6,497 bases of DNA, taken from NCBI GenBank assembly GCA_947171615.1, contig CAMVYG010000128.1:1-6497 (forward strand). Reading direction: 5' to 3'. Below the pieces are notes generated by a model. It saw only the letters and a program-made list of their open reading frames with translations. It did no database searches and had not been told where the DNA came from. Position 1 is the first letter of the stretch. Every line of letters starts with the position of its first letter. The translations under genes were made by a program, and so were the position numbers. Origin of the DNA: an uncultured Clostridia bacterium. Its GTDB lineage: Bacteria > Bacillota > Clostridia > Oscillospirales > Acutalibacteraceae. Shown in pieces: positions 1 through 6,044 of the stretch.

Positions 1-32
1 GAAAAGCATTTTATAAATTCAGTAAATTTGAG

Positions 33-40
33 AGAAGGAG
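33..40 (+). promoter_or_regulatory. Ribosome binding site of acn
   Basis: AGAAGGAG lies 7 bases before the ATG at 48 and is a near-ideal Shine-Dalgarno sequence. It fixes the acn start even though the acn reading frame stays open to the left edge of the window. The 47 bases before acn contain no recognisable promoter, so transcription probably starts further upstream. Confidence 0.85.
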
Positions 41-47
41 TAAAATC

Positions 48-1994
48 ATGGGAAAAACGATTGCGGAAAAAATCATTACCAGTCATCTTGTCAGCGGTAA
101 AATGAACCTGGGAGAGGACATCGGTCTGCGAATTGATCAAACGCTGACCCAGGACGCCACCGGTACCATGGCTTATCTGGAATTTGAGGCGATGGGTGTT
201 CCCCGCGTCAAAACCGAACGCAGCGTGGCTTATGTTGATCACAACACTCTTCAAAGCGGCTTTGAAAATGCAGATGACCACAGCTATATCAAGTATATTG
301 CCAAAAAGCACGGGATCTATTTCTCACGGCCCGGCAACGGAATCTGCCACCAGCTTCATTTGGAGCGTTTCGGCATTCCGGGGAAAACACTGATCGGTTC
401 TGACAGCCACACCACTACCGGCGGCGGTATCGGTATGCTGTCCTTCGGCGCAGGCGGCATGGACGTTGCGGTTGCCATGGGCGGCGGTGAATATCATATC
501 AATATGCCGGCGATGGTAAAAATAAATCTCATCGGCGTTCTTTCCCCTTGGGTTTCCGCAAAAGATGTGATCCTGGCGATCCTGCAAAAGCTCAGCGTCA
601 AGGGCGGCGTTGGAAAAATCATTGAGTATGGTGGAGAGGGCGTTAAAACGCTGACCGTTCCGGAGCGGGCCACCATTACCAACATGGGTACAGAGCTTGG
701 CGCCACCACTTCCATCTTCCCCTCTGATGAGATCACACGTCAGTTCCTTGAGGCCCAGGGCCGCGGAGACTGCTGGATCGAACTGAAGCCTGACGAAGAT
801 GCCGTATATGACGAGATCATCGACCTGGATCTTTCCTCTTTAGAGCCTTTGGCCGCCTGTCCTCACAGTCCGGATGCGGTAAAGCCGGTAAAGGATTTGG
901 AGGATATCAAGATCGACCAATGTTGTATCGGATCCTGCACCAATTCCTCTTATCTTGACATGATGCGGGTAGCGGCTGTTTTAAAAGGAAAAACCATTCA
1001 TCCCGATGTGAGCCTTACCATTGGCTGCGGCTCCAAGCAGGTATACCATATGCTGGCCATGAACGGCGCTTTGGCGGATATGATCGCCGCAGGAGCCCGT
1101 ATTTTGGAATGTGCCTGCGGTCCCTGTATTGGCATGGGGCAGTCTCCCAAATCCGGCGGCGTTTCCCTGCGCACCTTTAACCGGAACTTTGAGGGACGCA
1201 GCGGTACGGCAGACGCCCAGGTTTATCTTGTCAGCCCTGAGACAGCGGCTGTATCCGCGCTGACCGGTAAGTTTACCGACCCGCGTATTTTGGGAGAAGC
1301 GCCTGAAATTACTATGCCGGAACATTTTCTTGTAAACGACAATCTGATCGTTCCCCCTGTTTCGGAAGCGTTGATGGAAACGGTGGAGATCGAGCGCGGC
1401 CCCAATATCAAGGCCTTCCCCACATCTCAGGAATTAGAGGCTTCTGTTGAAAAGAAAGCTGTGCTGAAGGTTGGAGACAATATCACAACCGACCATATTA
1501 TGCCTGCCGGGGCTAAGATCCTGCCTTACCGTTCCAATATTCCCTATCTCTCCAATTTCTGCTTTGGCGTATGTGATCAAAGCTTCCCTGCCCGCTGTAA
1601 AGAGCAGGGCGGCGGAATCGTAATTGGAGGACACAATTACGGGCAGGGCTCCTCCAGAGAACACGCGGCCTTGGTTCCCATGTATCTTGGAATTAAAGCG
1701 GTGGTGGCAAAATCCTATGCAAGAATTCACTGTGCCAACCTGGCAAATGCTGGTTTAATCCCTCTGCAATTCGATCAGGAGTCAGATTATGACAAGATCG
1801 ACCAGATGGACGATCTGAGCTTCCCAAATATTCGTGCTGAGTTGGAAAAAGGCTGTGCAGTGACGATGAAGGACCTGACTAAGGGAATTGAAATCAAGCT
1901 GACCGCCGTGTTGACTCCACGGCAAAGACAAATGGTCCTGGCCGGTGGCCTTTTGAATTACACCGGAAAAGCCGCTCAAAAAAGCGAGGCATAA
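48..1994 (+). CDS. acn: Aconitate hydratase (aconitase), LeuCD-like bacterial type
   Basis: This cytoplasmic [4Fe-4S] enzyme isomerises citrate to isocitrate via cis-aconitate. The 648-residue protein has the usual order: a large catalytic region (about 1-440), a linker, then a swivelling C-terminal domain (about 470-640). Visible motifs are GSDSHT at 117-122, the first cluster cysteine C297 in GSCTNSS, the other two cysteines C357 and C360 in CACGPCIG, the arginine-bearing NRNFEGR at 378-384, TDHI at 481-484, and the substrate-binding GSSREHAAL at 534-542. At about 650 residues it is far shorter than the roughly 900-residue AcnA/AcnB forms. It fits the compact subfamily (Aquifex type in TIGRFAM terms, from memory) that resembles LeuC joined to LeuD. 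Homoaconitase or isopropylmalate isomerase is the main alternative, but those are normally split into two subunits, and the icd gene 54 bases downstream argues for aconitase. The start is set by a strong ribosome binding site. All cluster ligands are present, so the gene looks intact. Confidence 0.95.
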   Translation: MGKTIAEKIITSHLVSGKMNLGEDIGLRIDQTLTQDATGTMAYLEFEAMGVPRVKTERSVAYVDHNTLQSGFENADDHSYIKYIAKKHGIYFSRPGNGICHQLHLERFGIPGKTLIGSDSHTTTGGGIGMLSFGAGGMDVAVAMGGGEYHINMPAMVKINLIGVLSPWVSAKDVILAILQKLSVKGGVGKIIEYGGEGVKTLTVPERATITNMGTELGATTSIFPSDEITRQFLEAQGRGDCWIELKPDEDAVYDEIIDLDLSSLEPLAACPHSPDAVKPVKDLEDIKIDQCCIGSCTNSSYLDMMRVAAVLKGKTIHPDVSLTIGCGSKQVYHMLAMNGALADMIAAGARILECACGPCIGMGQSPKSGGVSLRTFNRNFEGRSGTADAQVYLVSPETAAVSALTGKFTDPRILGEAPEITMPEHFLVNDNLIVPPVSEALMETVEIERGPNIKAFPTSQELEASVEKKAVLKVGDNITTDHIMPAGAKILPYRSNIPYLSNFCFGVCDQSFPARCKEQGGGIVIGGHNYGQGSSREHAALVPMYLGIKAVVAKSYARIHCANLANAGLIPLQFDQESDYDKIDQMDDLSFPNIRAELEKGCAVTMKDLTKGIEIKLTAVLTPRQRQMVLAGGLLNYTGKAAQKSEA

Positions 1995-2025
1995 AAATTC
2001 TTCTTTGGAATAGCGAAAACTCTCC

Positions 2026-2037
2026 AGGAAAGGAAGG
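2026..2037 (+). promoter_or_regulatory. Ribosome binding site region of icd
   Basis: AGGAAAGGAAGG contains two overlapping purine-rich Shine-Dalgarno candidates; the nearer, AGGAAGG, ends 11 bases before the ATG at 2049, which is slightly long. An 8-base direct repeat, GGCTGACT (2040-2047 and 2051-2058), straddles the start codon and is probably fortuitous. The 54-base gap after acn shows no terminator hairpin, which supports cotranscription. Confidence 0.6.
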
Positions 2038-2048
2038 TAGGCTGACTT

Positions 2049-3269
2049 ATGGCTGACTGGAAGAAAATAGAAATGAAAACTCCACTGGTGGAGATGGACG
2101 GAGATGAAATGACCCGGATCATCTGGAAGATGATAAAAGATATCCTGCTTCTCCCCTATCTTGACTTAAATGTGGAATATTATGACCTGGGTCTGGAAAA
2201 CCGGGATAAAACAAACGACCAGGTAACGGTGGACTCCGCCCTGGCCACCAAAAAATACGGAGTAGCTGTAAAATGTGCCACTATCACGCCTAATGCTGCC
2301 AGAATGGAGGAATACCACCTCAAGGAAATGTGGAAATCTCCCAATGGTACGATCCGTGCCATTTTGGACGGCACGGTTTTCCGCACACCGATCCTGGTAA
2401 GGGGAATCACCCCCTATCTTCCCAACTGGAAGCAGCCTATCACAATTGCCCGTCACGCCTACGGAGATGTATATAAAAATGTGGAGGCTTCTGTTCCCGC
2501 CGGAGCAAAAGCGGAGCTTCTGGTCACTTTGCCGGACGGCTCTGAACAGAAATACCCTATTCACAGTTTTACGGGGAGCGCGGGAATCATTCAGGGACTT
2601 CACAATGTGGACAAGAGCATAGAAAGCTTTGCGCGGGCCTGCTTCAATTTTGCCCTGGATACCAGAAAAGACCTGTGGTTTGCCACCAAAGATACCATTT
2701 CCAAAACGTACGACCACAGATTCAAGGATATTTTCCAGGAAATCTTTGAAAAAGAGTATGCTGAAAAATTCCAGAAAACAGGGATCGAATATTTCTACAC
2801 ACTGATCGATGATGCTGTTGCCAGAGTGATTCGCAGCAGAGGCGGATATATTTGGGCCTGCAAAAATTATGACGGCGACGTTATGAGCGATATGGTAGCC
2901 ACCGCCTTTGGCAGCCTTGCCATGATGACCTCTGTCCTGGTTTCTCCCGATGGTGTTTACGAATACGAAGCTGCTCACGGTACGGTACAGCGTCATTATT
3001 ACAAACATTTGCGCGGCGAAGCTACTTCTACAAATTCCGTTGCCACTCTTTTTGCCTGGACTGGCGCTTTGCGCAAGCGTGGAGAATTGGATCAAAATAA
3101 AGACCTTACTGAATTTGCCGACAAATTGGAACGAGCCACCTTAGATACCATCGAAGGTGGTATTATGACCGGCGATCTGGCTTCTATGTCTACCCTGCCT
3201 GAAATCAAACAGGTAAATACAGAAGAATTTTTGCTGGCTGTCAGAGAAAACCTGCAAAAGCTTTTATAA
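2049..3269 (+). CDS. icd: Isocitrate dehydrogenase, NADP-dependent, eukaryote-like homodimeric type
   Basis: It oxidatively decarboxylates isocitrate to 2-oxoglutarate and CO2, reducing NADP+, in the cytoplasm. The 406 residues align by eye over their whole length with human IDH1/IDH2 (subfamily II), not with E. coli Icd. Isocitrate-binding arginines appear as R103 (SPNGTIR), R112 (GTVFR) and R135 (ARHAYGD). The catalytic lysine is K214. Metal-binding aspartates are D254, D277 and D281 in LIDD and NYDGDVMSD. In the cofactor site, AAHGTVQRHY (308-317) places R315 and H316 where human R314 and H315 contact the NADP 2'-phosphate, so NADP rather than NAD is expected. The gene sits 54 bases after acn and 29 bases before rex on the same strand, consistent with an operon making 2-oxoglutarate for glutamate synthesis. 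No truncation or missing key residue was seen. The function is secure; cofactor preference is inferred from the motif. Confidence 0.96.
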   Translation: MADWKKIEMKTPLVEMDGDEMTRIIWKMIKDILLLPYLDLNVEYYDLGLENRDKTNDQVTVDSALATKKYGVAVKCATITPNAARMEEYHLKEMWKSPNGTIRAILDGTVFRTPILVRGITPYLPNWKQPITIARHAYGDVYKNVEASVPAGAKAELLVTLPDGSEQKYPIHSFTGSAGIIQGLHNVDKSIESFARACFNFALDTRKDLWFATKDTISKTYDHRFKDIFQEIFEKEYAEKFQKTGIEYFYTLIDDAVARVIRSRGGYIWACKNYDGDVMSDMVATAFGSLAMMTSVLVSPDGVYEYEAAHGTVQRHYYKHLRGEATSTNSVATLFAWTGALRKRGELDQNKDLTEFADKLERATLDTIEGGIMTGDLASMSTLPEIKQVNTEEFLLAVRENLQKLL

Positions 3270-3282
3270 ATTCATTTATTTT

Positions 3283-3288
3283 AGGAAG
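3283..3288 (+). promoter_or_regulatory. Ribosome binding site of rex
   Basis: AGGAAG ends 10 bases before the ATG at 3299. It favours this start over the in-frame ATG at 3323, which has no purine-rich element before it. An out-of-frame ATG at 3291 reaches a stop within a few codons. Confidence 0.6.
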
Positions 3289-3298
3289 TAATGGTATC

Positions 3299-3934
3299 AT
3301 GCAAAAAAAAGAAAACATTTCCATGTCTGTGATCCGGCGTTTGCCAAGATATCACAGGTTTTTGTCAGAACTGGAAAAAAACGGAGTAACCCGTATTTCT
3401 TCCAAAGAGCTTTCTGAAAAGATGAGGCTCACCGCCTCGCAAATACGCCAGGATTTTAACTGCTTTGGCGGTTTCGGTCAACAGGGCTACGGCTATAACG
3501 TCCCTCAGCTTCGTGTGGAAATCGGAAAAATTTTGGGGCTGCAAAACAACTTCAAATGCGTCTTGATCGGAGCCGGAAACCTGGGTCGAGCCATTATGGG
3601 ACACATGCCCTTTGAGCAGCTGGGCTTTCAGCTTATTGGAGCCTTTGATAATTCTCCCAAGGTGATCGGCACCGTGATCAGCGGCTGTAAAATTTCAGAT
3701 TATCAGGATATCAGGAAGTTTTATGCAGAAAATTCACCTATTATGGCCATACTCTGCGTTCCCAGAGAAGTGGTGGAAAAAATTTCCGATGAGCTTTATG
3801 AAATTGGCATCCGTTCCTTTTGGAATTTCAGCCACTATGATATTTCCTTAAAGCATCCGGATGCTACTGTAGAAAATGTTCACATGAACGACAGTATGAT
3901 GACCCTGTGCTACAGGCTTTGCACACTCGAATAG
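3299..3934 (+). CDS. rex: Redox-sensing transcriptional repressor Rex
   Basis: Rex is a cytoplasmic homodimeric repressor that binds DNA when NADH is low and releases it when NADH rises; its usual targets are fermentation and NADH-recycling genes. The 211-residue length is typical. The N-terminal winged helix (about 8-80) includes the family signature IRRLPRYHRFL (12-22), the recognition segment ISSKEL...TASQIRQDF, and the wing GGFGQQGYGYNV (57-68). The C-terminal Rossmann domain (about 85-211) has the dinucleotide-binding GAGNLG at 91-96, strand-end acidic residue D117 in GAFDNSP, and CVPREV at 153-158. Near the C-terminus, WNFSHYD (175-181) stands where many Rex proteins have NFAP. Rex starts 29 bases after icd with no terminator between, so it is probably the last gene of an acn-icd-rex operon and is followed at once by a strong hairpin. 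No Rex-type inverted repeat is visible near these genes, so autoregulation cannot be shown here. Confidence 0.95.
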   Translation: MQKKENISMSVIRRLPRYHRFLSELEKNGVTRISSKELSEKMRLTASQIRQDFNCFGGFGQQGYGYNVPQLRVEIGKILGLQNNFKCVLIGAGNLGRAIMGHMPFEQLGFQLIGAFDNSPKVIGTVISGCKISDYQDIRKFYAENSPIMAILCVPREVVEKISDELYEIGIRSFWNFSHYDISLKHPDATVENVHMNDSMMTLCYRLCTLE

Positions 3935-3939
3935 AAAAA

Positions 3940-4004
3940 AGAACAAAAGATCACCGCCCCGAATTGTGCCATTTGCACGATTTGGAGCGGTGATCTTTTG
4001 TTTT
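3940..4004. terminator. Long bidirectional intrinsic terminator between rex and the cyclophilin gene
   Basis: The arms AACAAAAGATCACCGC (3942-3957) and GCGGTGATCTTTTGTT (3987-4002) are perfect complements. Inside them 3958-3969 pairs with 3975-3986, with a single C-A mismatch and two G-T pairs, around a 5-base CATTT loop. Two more pairs extend the outer end. The T-rich outer arms provide U tracts on both strands, so the element can end rex transcription rightward and cyclophilin transcription leftward. Confidence 0.88.
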
Positions 4005-4022
4005 ACAATATAGATATTTCTC

Positions 4023-4853
4023 TCAATAAGTGGTAATCTCGACTTTTTCAATAATCACATCATTAACAGGTGTGCTCCCATCTTCCCCTACCTCTGCGTG
4101 GGAAAGTTCAAGAATATGGTCAAAACCTTCAAATACCTGGGCAAATACCGTGTGACCGATCCCCATGGTGGAATAATATCCATCCAGATGAGGATTACCG
4201 CCGTGCTCATTATAAAGGGTTTTCATTTCCTCCGGCACAAGATCCATTTTGATCCATCTGCCATAGGTAGCCGAAAAGGCGTCTGGATCCTCCTGATAAT
4301 ACTGGAACCCTTCCTCGTAATTATCCCAGTTTACCTGGGCGCCGCCGGTGGCATTGATAAAAAACTGGCTGCCATTGGTATTGGCTCCGCTGTTTGCCAT
4401 GGAAACCGCTCCATCGATATTCAGCAGATTGGACTGGAATTCATCTTCAAAAGCTTCCCCCCATACGCTTTCTCCTCCGGTACCGGTACCTTCAGGATCT
4501 CCACCCTGGATCATGAAGTTTTCAATGATGCGGTGAAAGGTCAGGCCGTCATAATATCCCTGAATGGCATGAAGCTTAAAATTATATACTGCTTTAGGCG
4601 CTTCATCGGGAAAGAAACGAAGCTTAAAAACCTCGCCTGATTTCATTGTCACTACTGCGATCTCTTCCCCTTTTTCCGGTGGATCAAGCTGATAGCCGAT
4701 TTTTTCATGGTTGGAAGAAGCGGTCAGCTTTGCCTTATCCAGCAGCTCTTCAGACTGCCCCAATACCGTGGCGGCAGGAGAAGCCTTTGCAGAACAGGCG
4801 GCGCAAAAAACGCAAAGGAACAGCAGTGCTAAAGAAAATGATATCTTTTTCAT
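4023..4853 (-). CDS. Lipoprotein cyclophilin-type peptidyl-prolyl cis-trans isomerase
   Basis: This probable extracytoplasmic lipoprotein catalyses proline cis-trans isomerisation, helping secreted proteins fold. The 276-residue protein begins MKKISFSLALLFLCVFCAAC: a lysine-rich n-region, a hydrophobic core and a lipobox (CAAC, with Cys instead of the usual Leu at -3), so C20 would be lipidated. The cyclophilin domain covers about 64-274. Catalytic-type residues R108, F113 and Q116 lie in FHRIIENFMIQGGD, and MANSGANTNGSQFF (152-165) matches the family's second block. About 50 residues (roughly 169-221), rich in aromatic and acidic residues, are inserted before HLDG, and His222 replaces the Trp of human CypA (W121), so cyclosporin sensitivity is doubtful. 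The start at 4853 is chosen because it begins the signal peptide and has GAGG 6 bases upstream. A longer frame from a TTG at 4931 would run over the promoter. It is convergent with rex and has its own promoter. The physiological client is unknown. Confidence 0.92.
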   Translation of the reverse strand: MKKISFSLALLFLCVFCAACSAKASPAATVLGQSEELLDKAKLTASSNHEKIGYQLDPPEKGEEIAVVTMKSGEVFKLRFFPDEAPKAVYNFKLHAIQGYYDGLTFHRIIENFMIQGGDPEGTGTGGESVWGEAFEDEFQSNLLNIDGAVSMANSGANTNGSQFFINATGGAQVNWDNYEEGFQYYQEDPDAFSATYGRWIKMDLVPEEMKTLYNEHGGNPHLDGYYSTMGIGHTVFAQVFEGFDHILELSHAEVGEDGSTPVNDVIIEKVEITTY

Positions 4854-4859
4854 AAGAAA

Positions 4860-4863
4860 CCTC
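4860..4863 (-). promoter_or_regulatory. Ribosome binding site of the cyclophilin gene
   Basis: GAGG on the - strand lies 6 bases before the ATG at 4853. It decides in favour of the start that places the signal peptide at the N-terminus. Confidence 0.6.
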
Positions 4864-4919
4864 GCTTTCAGAAATTGGCGAAACAACTTCACACTTTGAA
4901 ATATAAAAAGAATGTTTTT

Positions 4920-4948
4920 ATTGTATCTCAATTTTTAAAAACTTGCAA
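4920..4948 (-). promoter_or_regulatory. Probable housekeeping sigma-factor promoter of the cyclophilin gene
   Basis: On the - strand a -35 box TTGCAA (4948-4943) and a -10 box TACAAT (4925-4920) are separated by exactly 17 bases of AT-rich DNA. The -10 box matches TATAAT at 5 of 6 positions and the -35 box matches TTGACA at 4 of 6. Transcription would start near 4913, giving a leader of about 60 bases. The -35 box lies inside a perfect 10-base palindrome (ACTTGCAAGT, 4941-4950). Confidence 0.65.
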
Positions 4949-5055
4949 GTCCACCTTTCTTTCTGCCGTCATTTTATACCCTGCGCTTTCATATATTCTC
5001 TTGTAGTGTAAAGAAGGACGGACGTTTCCCCCTTAAGAAAGGAATGGTCAACACA
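4949..5055 (+). other. Upstream region of the S1 gene, no clear promoter
   Basis: With the cyclophilin leader, this forms the divergent intergenic stretch of about 200 bases. No TTGACA/TATAAT pair with good spacing was found for the + strand. TATATT at 4992-4997 is the best -10-like box but has no -35 partner. A purine-rich AAGAAAGGA (5035-5043) is the likely ribosome binding site for the gene that follows. No riboswitch or RNA gene was recognised here. Confidence 0.4.
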
Positions 5056-5982
5056 ATGAAATTTTATCCTGAAGGACATTATATCGACACTTTTGAAAAT
5101 AGAGCCGCGCTTCAGTCCGCCGCTGCCTTATCAGAAGCAATGCGCGACAAAAAAATATTGGAAGCCCGCGCTGTAATGTGTGACAGCAGTCATAATCTGA
5201 TTGTCGAGTTCAATTTCATGAGGGGAATCATTCCCCGCGAAGATGGCGCAATTGGAATTCGCGAAGGAACTGTCAGAGATATTGCTATTATTTCCCGGGT
5301 CAATCGGCCCGTATGCTTTTTGGTAGAGGATTTCATTCGGGAAAATGACGGAAAAATCACCGCACTGCTTTCTCGTCGGGCGGCACAGGAAAAGTGCCAG
5401 GAGGAATACATATCCACTCTTGTACCGGGTGATGTAATTGACGCCAGGATCACACATATCGAGCCTTTCGGCGCTTTTGCCGATATCGGCTGTGGAGTAG
5501 TTTCTCTACTCCCTATTGATGCGATCTCTGTTTCCCGCATTGAACATCCCAGAGAACGATTTTCTGTCGGTATGGATATAAAAGCGGTAGTAAAGTCCAA
5601 AGAAAACAACCGGATCACACTTTCTCATAAGGAACTGCTGGGAACCTGGGAAGAAAACGCAGCCAGATTCCGCCCCGGTGAAACGGTATCAGGCATTATC
5701 CGCAGCATGGAAAGCTATGGCGTTTTTGTAGAGCTTACCCCCAATCTGGCTGGCCTTGCAGAAGTGAGAGAAAATATTTTTCCAGGCCAGCAAGCCAGCG
5801 TGTTCATCAAAAATATTCTACACCCCAGAATGAAAATCAAGCTTATCATTATTGATGCCTTCGATGCCGAAATATCAAAACCCTCTCCGCCGGAATATTT
5901 TTTTCACGGCTCGCATATGGACGAATTCATTTATTCGCCGCCGCAAAGTGAAAAATACATCGCTACAGAATTCGGAATATAA
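5056..5982 (+). CDS. S1 RNA-binding repeat protein (annotated in relatives as a ribosomal protein S1-like protein)
   Basis: This is a predicted cytoplasmic RNA-binding protein of 308 residues. Two S1 (OB-fold) repeats are clear. One is at about 123-194, with PGDVIDARITHIEPFGAFADIG, the next strand pair ending at LPIDAIS, and ITLSHKELLGTWEEN. The other is at about 206-268, with PGETVSGIIRSMESYGVFVEL and GLAEV, then a shortened end. Residues about 34-108 (LEARAVMCDSSHNLIVEF... to ALLSRR) look like a degenerate first repeat. The last 40 residues are rich in Pro, Phe, Tyr and Ser and match no fold I know. Canonical ribosomal S1 has four to six repeats, so a true ribosomal role is uncertain; it could assist translation initiation or RNA stability. 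The ATG at 5056 is preferred over the in-frame ATG at 5044, because the ribosome binding site abuts 5044 directly but lies 12 bases from 5056, and related proteins begin close to the YPEG motif (recalled). It appears monocistronic, ending in a terminator. Confidence 0.85.
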   Translation: MKFYPEGHYIDTFENRAALQSAAALSEAMRDKKILEARAVMCDSSHNLIVEFNFMRGIIPREDGAIGIREGTVRDIAIISRVNRPVCFLVEDFIRENDGKITALLSRRAAQEKCQEEYISTLVPGDVIDARITHIEPFGAFADIGCGVVSLLPIDAISVSRIEHPRERFSVGMDIKAVVKSKENNRITLSHKELLGTWEENAARFRPGETVSGIIRSMESYGVFVELTPNLAGLAEVRENIFPGQQASVFIKNILHPRMKIKLIIIDAFDAEISKPSPPEYFFHGSHMDEFIYSPPQSEKYIATEFGI

Positions 5983-6021
5983 GAAAAACAGGCTGAGCAA
6001 ATTGCCCAGCCTGTTTTTCTT
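5981..6021. terminator. Bidirectional intrinsic terminator between the S1 gene and clpC
   Basis: AAGAAAAACAGGCTG (5981-5995) and CAGCCTGTTTTTCTT (6007-6021) form a perfect 15-bp stem around an 11-base loop. The T5 run on one strand and the A5 run on the other give U tracts in both directions. The hairpin begins inside the TAA stop codon of the S1 gene (5980-5982), a very compact arrangement, and also lies 24 bases beyond the stop codon of the convergent clpC gene. Confidence 0.9.
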
Positions 6022-6044
6022 GCTTAAAAGCTTGTGCTAAACGC

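Noticed and set aside
981..1325. Open frames of about 65-115 codons on the - strand within acn
   Set aside because: They have no motifs and no translation signals, and they overlap conserved acn coding sequence including the cluster cysteines.
2166..3095. A 309-codon open frame on the - strand, antisense to icd
   Set aside because: It lies wholly inside the well-supported icd gene, has no recognisable domain or ribosome binding site, and its composition is that expected from reading a codon-biased gene in reverse.
3270..3298. Possible Rex operator between icd and rex
   Set aside because: The gap is AT-rich (TTCATTTATTTTAGG) but contains no inverted repeat of the Rex type; likewise the 47 bases before acn and the 54 bases between acn and icd.
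4098..4640. A 180-codon open frame on the + strand across the cyclophilin gene
   Set aside because: It is antisense to a gene with intact cyclophilin motifs and a signal peptide, and it shows no domain of its own.
4854..4931. A 26-residue N-terminal extension of the cyclophilin starting at a TTG
   Set aside because: It would bury the lipoprotein signal peptide inside the protein and overlap the predicted -10 box; the ATG at 4853 has a ribosome binding site.
5190..5618. A 142-codon open frame antisense to the S1 gene
   Set aside because: It covers the conserved S1 repeat coding sequence, has no start signal, and resembles no protein family known to me.
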